From JANSYL01 sp963921255 (lineage in GTDB: Bacteria; Pseudomonadota; Alphaproteobacteria; Rhodobacterales; Rhodobacteraceae): 64,000 nt of DNA. Shown one piece after another: positions 24,943 to 33,974 of the stretch. Position 1 is the first letter of the stretch. Each line of letters opens with the position of its first letter. The notes below the pieces were generated by a model. That model saw nothing but the letters and a program-made list of their open reading frames with translations. It was not told the DNA's origin and did no database searches. The stretch is taken from NCBI GenBank assembly GCA_963921255.3, contig CAWUEW020000003.1:372001-436000 (forward strand), in the 5' to 3' direction. The position numbers and the translations under genes were made by a program.

Positions 24943-25385
24943 GTGCCCGGCTCCTCGATGATATAGTCTTCCCATTCGTCCTCGGGCACGTCCCATTCGG
25001 GAACGGTGATGCCCTGGACCGACACGCCGGCCGCGTGAACGGTATTCGGATCGCCCGAGATCAGCGGGTGCCACCAATAGAGCGGCTTGCCCTCGTGCAA
25101 CAGGCGGTAGGCGCAGGTTTCTGGCATGAAATAGGCAACGTCGCCCATGGTCTTGGGCGTCAGTTGGATGCATTCGGGCACCAGCGTCTTGCGGATGTCG
25201 TACTGCCCGCACCGGCAGGTCTCATCATCCAGAAGGCGGCAGGCCACGCGGGTCAGGGCGACCTCGTTGGTGTCCTCGTCTTCCAGCTTGTTGAGGCAGC
25301 ACTTGCCACAGCCGTCGCACAAGGCTTCCCATTCCTCCGCCGTCATGCGGTCCATTGGAATGCGGTCCCAGAAGCGATCTCTCAT
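24939..25385 (-). CDS. YcgN family cysteine cluster protein
   Basis: 148 residues, full length for UPF0260. The cysteine cluster CDGCGKCCLNKLEDEDT is near residues 23-40, with CRLLDDETCRCGQYDIRK and PECIQL following, so eight or more cysteines could bind a metal or iron-sulfur cluster. The family function is unknown. It overlaps both ribF (start side) and ltaE (stop side) by 4 bases, so it is translated as part of that operon. Confidence 0.9.
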   Translation of the reverse strand: MRDRFWDRIPMDRMTAEEWEALCDGCGKCCLNKLEDEDTNEVALTRVACRLLDDETCRCGQYDIRKTLVPECIQLTPKTMGDVAYFMPETCAYRLLHEGKPLYWWHPLISGDPNTVHAAGVSVQGITVPEWDVPEDEWEDYIIEEPGT

Positions 25386-26308
25386 AGGGCGGACAGAACC
25401 TTGCGCGCGGCCGCGCTGTCGGCGTCCATTTGCGTGATCAAGGCGTCAAGCCCGTCGAATTTGGCCTCGCCACGCAGGTATCCGACCAGGCCGATGGACA
25501 GGTGCTGCCCATAGAGGTCACCTTTGAAATCAAAGAGATAGGTTTCCAGGTTCGGGGTGTCCCGTTCAAACATCGGCCGGATGCCCAGGTTGGCGACGCC
25601 GTGATAGCTGCCGGCCTGTGGTCCGGTCAGGACATCGACCAGCACCGCGTACACGCCCAGTTTCGGAACATGAAGTCCATCAAGCGCCATGTTGGCGGTC
25701 GGATAGCCCAGATCGCGCCCGCGCTTTTCGCCATGCAGCACAGGCCCTTCGATCCTGTGCCAGTGTCCAAGCATCGCGGCGGCATTCTCCGGCTTTCCGT
25801 CGCTCAAGGCCGTGCGGATCGCGGTTGAAGACACCGCCGCCGTCCCCTCGGTCAGCAAGGGGGCGATGGTGACATCAAATCCCATGTCCTGGCCAAAGCG
25901 TCGCAGGTCGTCTGCCGTGCCGGCGCGCCCCTTGCCGAAGCAGAAATCGGCCCCGACCACCACGTGGCTCAGCCGCAATCCCTCGGCCAGAACGGTGCGC
26001 GCGAATGCCTCGGGCGACAGGCCAGACAGGGCGGCATCGAACGGCAATTCGGCCAGCATCTCGACGCCGAGTTTCTGCAAACGGTGCGCGCGGGCCTCGG
26101 CATTCATCAGCCGGAAGGGTGGCGCCTGGGGTGCAAAGACCTGCCTTGGATGCGGTTCAAACGTGACGACCCCCAAAGGCGCGCCATCGCGCCGGGCCAA
26201 GTCAATCACGTGCTGGTGCCCCAAATGCACGCCGTCGAAATTGCCGATGGCCGCTGATGCGCCGGCAAGCGAAGGGTCCAAGAACTGTGGGTCACGCACG
26301 ATCCGCAT
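25382..26308 (-). CDS. ribF: Bifunctional riboflavin kinase / FAD synthetase
   Basis: 308 residues from MRIVRDPQFLD at 26308; an 18-codon extension is less likely. The N-terminal nucleotidyltransferase domain has GNFDGVHLGHQHVI near residue 20 and VGADFCFGKGRAG near 120. The C-terminal flavokinase domain has GRDLGYPTANM near 200 and the TYLFDFKGDLYGQ region near 265. It converts riboflavin to FMN and FAD. The stop overlaps the YcgN start. Confidence 0.95.
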   Translation of the reverse strand: MRIVRDPQFLDPSLAGASAAIGNFDGVHLGHQHVIDLARRDGAPLGVVTFEPHPRQVFAPQAPPFRLMNAEARAHRLQKLGVEMLAELPFDAALSGLSPEAFARTVLAEGLRLSHVVVGADFCFGKGRAGTADDLRRFGQDMGFDVTIAPLLTEGTAAVSSTAIRTALSDGKPENAAAMLGHWHRIEGPVLHGEKRGRDLGYPTANMALDGLHVPKLGVYAVLVDVLTGPQAGSYHGVANLGIRPMFERDTPNLETYLFDFKGDLYGQHLSIGLVGYLRGEAKFDGLDALITQMDADSAAARKVLSAL

Positions 26309-26412
26309 GGCGTCGGGCTTAGCCAAGCGCTCGGGGGAGGGCAAGCCAGTGTCGGAATGCACCGAAAATAGATTACAAAAATCGGCAGATTCCGAAAAAT
26401 TTGTAACCTAAA

Positions 26413-26856
26413 TCAGTCGAACTTGCCGGAGGGGGCGAGAACGACGGCTTCGCCCTTCAACACAATCGTGTCCTCAACCCGACACCGCGTATCCAGCGTC
26501 ACGCGGCGCTTGCGATGATCAATGTCGAGGACCGTGACCTCCACATGCACCAGATCGCCCGGACGCACGGGGGCCATGAACTTGAGCGTTTGACCGAGGT
26601 AAACCGTCCCGTGGCCGGGCAGTTGTTCGCCAATGACCGCAGAGATCAGACCGGCGGTCAGCATGCCATGGGCAATCCGACCTTCGAAGATCGTGTCCTG
26701 CGCATAGTCATCGTCAAGATGGACGGGATTGTGGTCGGTTGAGACCTCGGCGAACATCTCGATGTCCTGATCGGTCACAACCTTGCTGAGAGAGCGGGAC
26801 ATCCCAATCTCCAGCTCTTCGATGACAATCGTGCCTCGGGTCATGTTGTCGAGCAT
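26413..26856 (-). CDS. MaoC family (R)-specific enoyl-CoA hydratase
   Basis: 147 residues from the ATG at 26856, chosen because AAAGGA lies 9 bases upstream; a start at 26880 is also open. The hydratase-2 motif STDHNPVHLDDDYA carries the catalytic Asp/His pair, and GRIAHGMLTAGLISAVIG and LGQTLKFMAPVRPGDLV are typical hot-dog fold segments. It likely hydrates trans-2-enoyl-CoA to (R)-3-hydroxyacyl-CoA. It precedes ribF on the same strand with 104 bp between, so it may have a separate transcript. Confidence 0.88.
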   Translation of the reverse strand: MLDNMTRGTIVIEELEIGMSRSLSKVVTDQDIEMFAEVSTDHNPVHLDDDYAQDTIFEGRIAHGMLTAGLISAVIGEQLPGHGTVYLGQTLKFMAPVRPGDLVHVEVTVLDIDHRKRRVTLDTRCRVEDTIVLKGEAVVLAPSGKFD

Positions 26857-26976
26857 ATCTGCCGTCCTTTGCGCTGACATGGCGGTCTCTTACGCGAAGT
26901 TAGGGCGATGCTGCAATGCGGAAAGTAACAAAATGACGGAATAGGGGCGTGATGTCGCAATTATGTTGCGTGCGCC

Positions 26977-27861
26977 TTAGCGGAACATCCCCATCGAATA
27001 GGTCGGTTCCAGCTCGGCCGTGGTGAGATATCGGGCCAGCGCCTCGACCTCCGGCTGGCCCTCCGGCCCCGGGGCGGTGTTGGTTTCTTCGCGCGCAAGA
27101 CCACCCGTGATGAACAGGGTGTCGATGTTTTCGCCCATGCCGCCAAGAACGTCCGTGCGGATGCCGTCGCCGATCGCAAGGATGCGTTCGTCGGATGTCG
27201 GTTTGCCAATCTGTTGCAAACGGCGGCGCGCGAGGTCGTAGATCGGCGGATGCGGTTTCCCGAAATAGAGGCTCTCGCCCCCCATCTCGGTGTAAAGCTG
27301 CGCAAGGGCCCCCGCACACCATTCGCGGTCTTCGCCCCGGTCAACGACGATATCGGGATTGGCGCAGAGCAGCTTCAGGCCCTTGGTTTTGGCCAACAGA
27401 AACTGCGGGCGCATGACCGCAGGATCAGCATGCGGGTCAAACGGGCCGGTGCATACGATGCCGTCGGCCTGGTTCAACTCAACCTTGGTGATCTCCACGG
27501 GATCGTCGATCAGTTCGAGCTTCTCAAAGAAAGGCGCGTCATGGGGTTCGCCGATGTGCCAGACATTCTGCCCGACCACCCCTTCGAACATTGCCGCGCG
27601 CGCACTGTCGCCGGATGTCGCGATGACATCCCAGGCGTCATCCGGAACGCCCAGGCGCGCGATCTGCTTGGCAACCGAGGCGCGGGGGCGTGGCGCGTTG
27701 GTCAGCAAGACGACCGTGCCCCCCCGTTCGCGGTAGGCGGTCAACGCGGCATTCGCGGCGGGAAAGGCTTTGACGCCATCGTGGACGCAGCCCCAAAGGT
27801 CGCAGAAGACCGCGTCATACTGATCAGAAATCTCGGAAAATTGGTCGATGATCCGCGTCAT
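26977..27861 (-). CDS. HAD hydrolase, TIGR01459 type
   Basis: 294 residues from the ATG at 27861 (MTRIIDQFSEISDQYDAVF). HAD motif I is CDLWGCVHDG, where the second aspartate of DxD is replaced by tryptophan-glycine. Motif II LLTNAPRPR, the lysine in FGKPHPPIYD, and motif IV AIGDGIRTDVLGG are also visible. This NagD/class IIA-like subgroup is uncharacterised. The altered motif I is as remembered for TIGR01459 members and is not a sign of decay. It lies upstream of the MaoC-ribF genes, a recurring alphaproteobacterial arrangement. Confidence 0.88.
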   Translation of the reverse strand: MTRIIDQFSEISDQYDAVFCDLWGCVHDGVKAFPAANAALTAYRERGGTVVLLTNAPRPRASVAKQIARLGVPDDAWDVIATSGDSARAAMFEGVVGQNVWHIGEPHDAPFFEKLELIDDPVEITKVELNQADGIVCTGPFDPHADPAVMRPQFLLAKTKGLKLLCANPDIVVDRGEDREWCAGALAQLYTEMGGESLYFGKPHPPIYDLARRRLQQIGKPTSDERILAIGDGIRTDVLGGMGENIDTLFITGGLAREETNTAPGPEGQPEVEALARYLTTAELEPTYSMGMFR

Positions 27862-27961
27862 GGTGGGCCCCCTTGGCGACGATGCGCCTGCCGGATACGC
27901 ATAAACGGGGGGCGATGCCAGTCCCTTTGGTCCGCCGTATCCAAACGGCTGAGGCGGGTGT

Positions 27962-28699
27962 CTAGTCCACGAACGAGGCCACAGCTTCAAAGAAGCTGAG
28001 CTCGTGCGCAAAGGCGCCCTCGTTCAGAAACGAAATCGTTTGGCTGATCACGATCGGGTTGTTCATCATGAACGTATGGGTGACCGGCAGCACAAGGTGA
28101 TCCTGCATCCCGGCCACGCGGGTGCTGTCGACCGCGACTTTGCCGTCATCGTCTCCGGGAATGAGGGCGGAGTAGATCGGGTTCAGCGTCCGGTTGCCTG
28201 CGATGATCCCGACCGGGAAATCGACCTCGGGCAAGCGGTTGGGCAGATCGTCGGGGTCTGTGCCCAATTCCCGTCCTGCCGGTCCGTGGACCCATTCGAA
28301 GGGCTCCAGTGGCCCAAGCACATCCACCAGTTCAGATCCTGCGTTTGGCGGTGCCAGCATAACCACCCTGCCCAAACGCACGGGCGCGTGTTCGGCCAGC
28401 CAATAGCGCAGGAGGATCCCGCCCATCGAGTGGGTGACGAAATGCACCGGATCCGCCCCGCAGCGCGCCATGGCGGGCAACAGCGCACGCGGCGCCAGTT
28501 CAGCGATGGACGCCCGCGTGGAGGGGTACCCCTGATTGATGACGCGGTACCCTTCGGCCTCCAGGGCCTCTGCCATAACCAGCAGAGAGCTTTCGCTGCG
28601 GGCCAGGCCATGCAGCAACACAACGCAATCCGCCGCCCGCGCCGGGGCGGGCAAAACGCTCAAGGTGGCCAGCACCACGCTTAGGATCGTTGCACGCAT
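27962..28699 (-). CDS. Secreted lipase-like alpha/beta hydrolase
   Basis: 245 residues from the ATG at 28699. A signal peptide (MRATILSVVLATLSVLPAPA, cleavage near ARA-ADC) precedes VVLLHGLARSESSLLVMAEAL, typical of PGAP1/triacylglycerol lipase-like proteins. The nucleophile elbow THSMGG is near residue 95, and VTHTFMMNNP near the C-terminus holds the likely catalytic His. It probably acts on lipids or esters in the periplasm. It is divergent from a NUDIX gene with 77 bp between starts. Confidence 0.85.
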   Translation of the reverse strand: MRATILSVVLATLSVLPAPARAADCVVLLHGLARSESSLLVMAEALEAEGYRVINQGYPSTRASIAELAPRALLPAMARCGADPVHFVTHSMGGILLRYWLAEHAPVRLGRVVMLAPPNAGSELVDVLGPLEPFEWVHGPAGRELGTDPDDLPNRLPEVDFPVGIIAGNRTLNPIYSALIPGDDDGKVAVDSTRVAGMQDHLVLPVTHTFMMNNPIVISQTISFLNEGAFAHELSFFEAVASFVD

Positions 28700-28776
28700 G
28701 ACCTTAACGTAAGCATTCGGGGCGCGTCTGACGAGGGGGGTTGCCCCTTGGGTGCCGCAACGGCACTTTCCCACGC

Positions 28777-29235
28777 ATGTCGACCCTTCGCCCCAAATCT
28801 CGTGTCCGTCTGGCCGTTCGCGGCATTCTTTTGATCGACGATCGCCTGTTGTTGGTCAACGCGTGGCGTGGCGGAACCAGCGATTTGCTGTGTGCGCCCG
28901 GCGGCGGGGTGGAGCCGCACAGTTCCTTGCCCGACAACCTGGTCCGGGAATTTCACGAGGAAACCGGCCTTGAGGTGTCCGTGGGTGCACCCTGCCTTGT
29001 GAACGAGTTTCATTCGCCTGAACACGGGTTCCATCAGGTGGATGTGTATTTCCGCGTGTCGCTCGTGTCGGGCGATCCGTTGGCGCCGTGGACGGACCCA
29101 GAAGGGATTGTCACCGAACGCCATTTGATCGGTCGGGATCGCATGGATCAGGTGCGTTACAAACCCGACAGCCTTCCCGACGTCGCGTGGGGGGACGGCC
29201 TGCTTTACGATCCGTTGGAGCCTTTGGTGCGCTGA
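28777..29235 (+). CDS. NUDIX hydrolase
   Basis: 152 residues from the ATG at 28777; a frame extension to 28741 has no ribosome site. The Nudix box lies around residues 52-74 (PGGGVEPHSS ... REFHEETGLEV) with the glycine, REFHEE and trailing hydrophobic in the expected spacing. The substrate, a nucleoside diphosphate derivative, is unknown. Its 3' end overlaps the convergent EamA gene by 31 bp. Confidence 0.9.
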   Translation: MSTLRPKSRVRLAVRGILLIDDRLLLVNAWRGGTSDLLCAPGGGVEPHSSLPDNLVREFHEETGLEVSVGAPCLVNEFHSPEHGFHQVDVYFRVSLVSGDPLAPWTDPEGIVTERHLIGRDRMDQVRYKPDSLPDVAWGDGLLYDPLEPLVR

Positions 29236-30074
29236 GGCGCCAACAGGCCGAAGGCGATCCCACCGATGACAAGGGCGCCCGCCCCGATCAGGCGCAGGGT
29301 CAGGGCCTCTGACAACAGCAGCACGCCGCCAAGCGCCGCGATGACCGGGACGGACAGCTGGACCAGCCCGGCGGCAGAGGCATTCAGTTTCGGAAGGACG
29401 GCGTACCACAGCGCGTAGCCAAGGCCGGAGGTGACGGCCCCCGAAAGGATGGCGAGGGTGATGCCTGGACCGCTGGCCTCACCCAGAGCGCCGGCGCCAA
29501 AAACGAGCAATGCAATGGCGCAGACCGGCGTGGCCAGCACAAAGTTGGCGGCGGTTTCCGACAACGGATCCCGTGCGCCACGGCCTGCCAAGGAATAGAT
29601 GCCCCACCCGATCCCGGCGGCCAACATTGCGGCGGTGGCCCCGATGGGCAATGACACCGCCCCGCCCGGCCAGATCAGCCAGGCCAAGCCGACAAACGCG
29701 ATCCCGGCCCCCGCCCATCGCGCGGTGGCGGGACGTTCCCCGGCCCAAAGCCCGCCACCGAACATGGTGATTTGCACGGCGCCAAAGAGCACCAATGCGC
29801 CGACACCCGCGTCGATGTGGATATAGGCCAGCGAAAAGCCGATCAGATAAAGCGACAGGGCCCCGGCCCCGATAACCCGCCCCCGGTGCTTCAGGGGCAG
29901 GGTTTGCGCCCGCATCAGCACCAGAAGCGCTAGGGTCACCGCACCGGCGGCGGCGCGCACGACCGCAAAGGCCAGCGCGTCGATATCGCCCGGGCCCACG
30001 GCCATCCGGTTGAGGATCGAATTGGCGGCGAACGCCACCATGACCAAGGCGGTCAGAAGGCCGAGGCGCATCAT
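29205..30074 (-). CDS. DMT superfamily (EamA) transporter
   Basis: 289 residues with ten predicted membrane spans in two EamA repeats (about 1-140 and 150-285), starting MMRLGLLTALVMVAFAANSILNRMA. It exports or imports small metabolites of unknown kind. Its start overlaps the phnM stop by 4 bases (ATGA), and the 3' end overlaps the opposing NUDIX gene by 31 bp. Co-transcription with phnM and the NAD-dependent oxidoreductase gene suggests a shared pathway. Confidence 0.88.
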   Translation of the reverse strand: MMRLGLLTALVMVAFAANSILNRMAVGPGDIDALAFAVVRAAAGAVTLALLVLMRAQTLPLKHRGRVIGAGALSLYLIGFSLAYIHIDAGVGALVLFGAVQITMFGGGLWAGERPATARWAGAGIAFVGLAWLIWPGGAVSLPIGATAAMLAAGIGWGIYSLAGRGARDPLSETAANFVLATPVCAIALLVFGAGALGEASGPGITLAILSGAVTSGLGYALWYAVLPKLNASAAGLVQLSVPVIAALGGVLLLSEALTLRLIGAGALVIGGIAFGLLAPQRTKGSNGS

Positions 30075-31222
30075 GTCGACGCTCCCATCCAGCGGTTGGC
30101 AAGGGACCCGGACAGGTAACTGATCTGACCGGCGCAGACTGTGGCCTCAACCCGGCCACTGGCCTTTTCGACCACGACCAGGTCCGCGCGCTTGCCCGGG
30201 GTCAGGTCGCCACGGTCGTTCAAGCCAAGAATTCGGGCAGGGCGTGTGGACACAAGCGCCCATGCCTCGGCCAGCGACAATCCGGTTTCAACGAGGTTCA
30301 GGGCGGCCCGATGTGGGGCGGGGTACAGATAGTCGGACACCAGCGCCGAAACCAAACCGTCGGCAATCAGATCGGCGGCGCGCTGGTTCTTTTTGTGCGA
30401 CCCGCCGCGCAGCACGTTGGGCGCCCCCATCAGCACGGGATCGCCCGCCGCGACGGCGGCTTCGGCCGCGGCGCGGGTCTCGGGGAACTCGGCAATCCGG
30501 GCCCCTATCGCGCGGGCGCGGGCGCGGTCTTCGGCGGTGTGGTCGTCATGGCTGCCCATGAGGACACCGAGGCCGGCCAGGTGCGCCGCCAAGGCGGCCA
30601 GGCGGGTGGGCACGTCGTCCTTGCGTGCATGCATGGCTTTCAACAGGGCAAGATGCGCCTCTGGTGAGCGGCCGGCCTTGAGGGCTTGGCCGGTCAGGCG
30701 CGGCGGCGTTTTGCCTTGGTCGAGCGCGGCGTGGGGCAAGTGATCATTGAACACGACATAGGGGATCGCGTGGCGCGCGATCAGGGCGCGGGCGTCGTCA
30801 TAGGCGTCGAGCATATGGATCTCGAGCCGAAGTTGCAGGCGCAGATCGGTCAAGGTTCGCGTCGCGTCCAGCGCGGCGGCCAACCGCCACGCGAATTCCG
30901 GGCCGCGCATGCCGCCTTCCCAGGAATAGAATTGCGCCAACACGGCCGTGGTAATACCGGCAGCCGCCAGTTCGCGGTCCAGCGCGTCCAACCCGGGGCC
31001 GAGCTCGCCCTGCGCGCCGCGACGGGGGGCAAGGTGGCGTTCGAACCCGTCGCCGTGCAGGTCGACGATTCCCGGCAAGATCCAATAGCCGGACGCATCC
31101 ATCACGCGGCCGCCGTTGTCGTGGATGTGCCCTCCGGACATCGCAAGCGGCCGGTCCGCAAGGCCGTCCGGACCCAGGACCGTGCCGCCGGTCAATGTCA
31201 GATCGAGGGCGTCAGGCATCAT
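30071..31222 (-). CDS. phnM: Alpha-D-ribose 1-methylphosphonate 5-triphosphate diphosphatase
   Basis: 383 residues of the amidohydrolase fold. LPGIVDLHGDGFERHLAPR near residue 55 has the metal-binding H-x-D-x-x-x-R-H variant of PhnM, and SHDDHTAEDRARARA near 225 and LVSDYLYPAPHRAAL near 290 also fit the family. PhnM removes pyrophosphate in the C-P lyase pathway. No other phn genes are visible within this window, so it is either an orphan working with a distant phn operon or a repurposed member. It overlaps the upstream oxidoreductase gene by 11 bp. Confidence 0.88.
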   Translation of the reverse strand: MMPDALDLTLTGGTVLGPDGLADRPLAMSGGHIHDNGGRVMDASGYWILPGIVDLHGDGFERHLAPRRGAQGELGPGLDALDRELAAAGITTAVLAQFYSWEGGMRGPEFAWRLAAALDATRTLTDLRLQLRLEIHMLDAYDDARALIARHAIPYVVFNDHLPHAALDQGKTPPRLTGQALKAGRSPEAHLALLKAMHARKDDVPTRLAALAAHLAGLGVLMGSHDDHTAEDRARARAIGARIAEFPETRAAAEAAVAAGDPVLMGAPNVLRGGSHKKNQRAADLIADGLVSALVSDYLYPAPHRAALNLVETGLSLAEAWALVSTRPARILGLNDRGDLTPGKRADLVVVEKASGRVEATVCAGQISYLSGSLANRWMGAST

Positions 31223-32057
31223 GGTACGCGGCGGCTATAACGGCGGCGGGGTCTTTGTCGGCAAACCCGTCTTGCAGGGCGTCTGCGTGCCCCTGGCCGG
31301 CCACCGCCAGGGCCGGTGTTTCGACCCCATAGGCGGACGCGACGGCCTGAAACACGGCATTGTCCTTTGCGATCCCGGACATCGGAAACCCGACCGAGGG
31401 GTCGTCGCCCAAAACCTTGGCCATGCGGTCACGCACCATCGGCAGGCCGGCCGGTCCGCCGTTCAGGATCTGCATCACACGCTCCAGCGGAAGGCCCGCG
31501 CGTTTGGCCATGGGCAGAAGTTCGGACAGACCATGGCAGTAAATCTGGATGGCGGCGTTGTTGATGGTTTTCATGACCATCCCGGTCCCGAGCGGCCCGA
31601 CCGTCAGGCAGCGGGGCGTGAGATGGGCCAAAACAGCCTCGGCCCGGGCGGCCGCCGCGTCGTCACCGCCGATGAATACGCCGCAGACGCCTGCGTGCAC
31701 CATTTCGGGTCCACCGGAGATTGGGGTGTCACAGATCTGGGCGCCGCGCGCGGCCAGGGCCGTGGCCCGGCTCTGGATGATCTGCGGGATCACCGTGCTG
31801 GTATCGAGGATCAGCTTGCCGTCCAGATCCAGCGCCAGGAGGGCGTCGAGCGTATCGGCCACAGCTTCCCCATCAAAGAGGGACAAGATCAATACGTCGG
31901 CCCGGTCCGTCAGTTCGGCCAGATCCGCCGCGCTTTGGATGCCGTCCACCTGCCGGCCCGAGCGTGTCCAACCCGTGACGGAAAGGCCCTGCGCCGCAAA
32001 GCGTCCGGCGATTGCGGCCCCCATGCGCCCCAATCCCACAACTCCTATGCGCTCCAT
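31212..32057 (-). CDS. NAD(P)-dependent oxidoreductase, 3-hydroxyisobutyrate dehydrogenase family
   Basis: 281 residues from the ATG at 32057, which has AGGA 8 bases upstream. The N-terminal Rossmann motif VGLGRMGAAIA is near residue 6, ILDTSTVIPQIIQ near 95, and the active-site segment ISGGPEMVHAGV near 120. Lys of the family catalytic helix appears in GTGMVMKTINNAAIQIYC near 165. It oxidises a beta-hydroxyacid; the substrate is unknown. It is divergent from the PanB-like gene and first in an operon with phnM and EamA. Confidence 0.88.
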   Translation of the reverse strand: MERIGVVGLGRMGAAIAGRFAAQGLSVTGWTRSGRQVDGIQSAADLAELTDRADVLILSLFDGEAVADTLDALLALDLDGKLILDTSTVIPQIIQSRATALAARGAQICDTPISGGPEMVHAGVCGVFIGGDDAAAARAEAVLAHLTPRCLTVGPLGTGMVMKTINNAAIQIYCHGLSELLPMAKRAGLPLERVMQILNGGPAGLPMVRDRMAKVLGDDPSVGFPMSGIAKDNAVFQAVASAYGVETPALAVAGQGHADALQDGFADKDPAAVIAAAYHDA

Positions 32058-32188
32058 CGCTGCCATCCTTTGCCCCTGTGCTGCGCTGTCCCTGACATCC
32101 GTGGAATGCCGGAGGAATTCAAGCTTGTCCAATGACCGGCTCTGGTGTTGCCTTCTTTCAGAGATGGAACCGGGGAGGAGATTCTCAG

Positions 32189-32983
32189 ATGTCGAAGCTG
32201 ACAGTGAAAGACCTGCTGGCCTGCAAAGGGGTCCGGAAACTGACGCAGGTGAACGTGCACACGGCCCGCGAAATGGCGGCGTGCGAGGCCGCCGGGATCG
32301 ACATGGTCATCACGTGGGAACGCTCGCCCCTTGAGGAATTTCGCGCCGCCGCCCCGGAGACGTTCTTTACCGTCGGTTTGGTCTACGGCACCTACGCCAC
32401 GGCCGATGAGGCGCTGCGCGGCGCTTTCGCGGCCATGGAGCGCGGCGCCGATGCGATCTACTGCCCGATGAGCCTTCCGGTGGTCGAAGCGCTCGCCCGT
32501 GAAGCGATACCGGTGCATGGCCATGTGGGCTTCGTGCCCTACAAGCGGACCTGGACCGGTGGTTTCAAGGCCGTTGGCAAAACGGCGGACCAGGCGCTTG
32601 AGGTGTTCAAGCGGGCCAAGGCCTATCAAGATGCCGGTGCGATTGCGATCGAGGTGGAACTGGTGCCCGTCCCGGTGGCGACTGAGATCACCAACCGGCT
32701 CCCGAATATCCTGACCGTTGCGATGGGCGCCGGCGCGGGGTGCGATGCGCAGTACCTCTTCGCCAAGGACATTCTGGGCTACAACGACGGGCATATACCC
32801 CGCCACGCCAAAACCTACCGCAACCACAAGGCCGAGTACGATCGGCTGCACGCGGATGCGATTGAGGCCTTCAAGGAATTCAAGGCCGAGACCGAGGCCG
32901 AGAGTTTCCCCGGCACGGGCAATGTCCTTGGCATGAAGGATGCCGAGTGGGATGGCTTCCTCGAGGGGCTGGACAAGCTTTGA
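32189..32983 (+). CDS. PanB-like TIM-barrel protein (ketopantoate hydroxymethyltransferase family)
   Basis: 264 residues from the ATG at 32189, preceded by GGGGAGGAG. The second half matches PanB clearly: IPVHGHVGFVPYK, TGGFKAVGKTADQAL, GAIAIEVELVPVPVA and AMGAGAGCDAQYLFAKDILG. The first half does not: the VGDS segment is replaced by MVITWERS, the DMPF aspartate region by VGLVYG, and the KLEGG glutamate by IYCPMS, so the residues that hold Mg in PanB appear changed. A different aldolase- or isomerase-like reaction is likely. It is adjacent to an epimerase-like gene and divergent from a dehydrogenase. Confidence 0.75.
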   Translation: MSKLTVKDLLACKGVRKLTQVNVHTAREMAACEAAGIDMVITWERSPLEEFRAAAPETFFTVGLVYGTYATADEALRGAFAAMERGADAIYCPMSLPVVEALAREAIPVHGHVGFVPYKRTWTGGFKAVGKTADQALEVFKRAKAYQDAGAIAIEVELVPVPVATEITNRLPNILTVAMGAGAGCDAQYLFAKDILGYNDGHIPRHAKTYRNHKAEYDRLHADAIEAFKEFKAETEAESFPGTGNVLGMKDAEWDGFLEGLDKL

Positions 32984-32990
32984 GCGGTCG

Positions 32991-33851
32991 CTAGGCGAAC
33001 CAGGTTTCCAGCTTGGCGCGCATCCAGGCGTTCACATCGATCAGATCGGCGACCGGTGCATTGTCGTATGGGGTTGCGTGCATGTAGGGCGGTGGGCCGA
33101 ATTCCGGCGCGGCGGTCAAGGCTTCGCCGCGGGCCTGGGCCGCATCATGTGTGATCTGCCACCACGATTTGTGCAGCTCGGTGTGCGCGTCCCAAACAGG
33201 ATCGCGCGGTTGCGGGATTTGCGGCCCTTTCTCATGCCCGACGCGGGCATGGAGGTGCCAGCTGCGGCGGGACGCTTCCTCGAAGATTCCGATGACGTCA
33301 GTTGGCCAGCGGTCGACCACCGGCATCCAGTGCGACAGGTCCGAGGTGAGGCGCATCTCGGGCAGGGCGGCCATCAGGTCGGCGGTGGCCCAGGGGGAAA
33401 ACAAGGGGCGACCGCGATGGGTTTCGAACATGGGCAGGATGTTGGCGTCCTCTGCCGCCACCATGCAGTCCCTGAAGAACCCTTCCGCCTCTGATCTGGA
33501 AAAGCTGTCGGCCCCGCCATGGACCACGACTCGGGGCGCGCGAAGACGCGCGGCGACGGCCAATTGGGATCGGAAGCTGTCGAAATGCAAAGCGCGGTCG
33601 CCATAGTCGGCCGCATGTGTCGGCCGCGTCGCGATGAGCGGCATGACGGCGAGCCCGGTGTCGGCCAGGGCCGCCTCGAGATCGGTCAGCGTCTTTTCGG
33701 CCGGGGTTGGCCACAGGTCCAGCAACGGCAAGGCAAATTCGACACCCGCATAGCCGTCTCGCGCGGCGTCGCGTGTGAACGTCGCAAGGTCTGGCCACGC
33801 AAGGTCGGGTCCGACGAGGCCCCAGGCCGTACGGTAGAGTGTGATCGGCAT
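32991..33851 (-). CDS. Sugar phosphate isomerase/epimerase-like TIM barrel
   Basis: 286 residues of the xylose-isomerase-like TIM-barrel family (AP endonuclease 2 superfamily). Start MPITLYRTAWGLVGPDLAWPDL is followed by YAGVEFALPLL, VVHGGADSFS, PMFETHRGRPLFSP and LTSDLSHWMPV, with metal-ligand candidates E (FETHRG) and H/D in DLSHW. The function is unknown; such proteins isomerise sugars, inosose or hydroxypyruvate-like compounds. It converges on the PanB-like gene with only 7 bp between stops. Confidence 0.82.
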   Translation of the reverse strand: MPITLYRTAWGLVGPDLAWPDLATFTRDAARDGYAGVEFALPLLDLWPTPAEKTLTDLEAALADTGLAVMPLIATRPTHAADYGDRALHFDSFRSQLAVAARLRAPRVVVHGGADSFSRSEAEGFFRDCMVAAEDANILPMFETHRGRPLFSPWATADLMAALPEMRLTSDLSHWMPVVDRWPTDVIGIFEEASRRSWHLHARVGHEKGPQIPQPRDPVWDAHTELHKSWWQITHDAAQARGEALTAAPEFGPPPYMHATPYDNAPVADLIDVNAWMRAKLETWFA

Positions 33852-33974
33852 TTGCAGGCGCGCCTTCGATCAATGCGGACGGGCGGGCCACTGCGCAGCC
33901 CACGCGCGACAGTCCGCAATGGGACGGCGATGCTGTCAAGCGGCTTGGGCCGCGGGCGTCTGGTGCCCAGGCGC

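Noticed and set aside
23893..25212. Long version of threonine aldolase with a 90-residue N-terminal extension
   Set aside because: The extension overlaps the YcgN gene out of frame; the start at 24942 with the ATGA overlap gives the normal family length.
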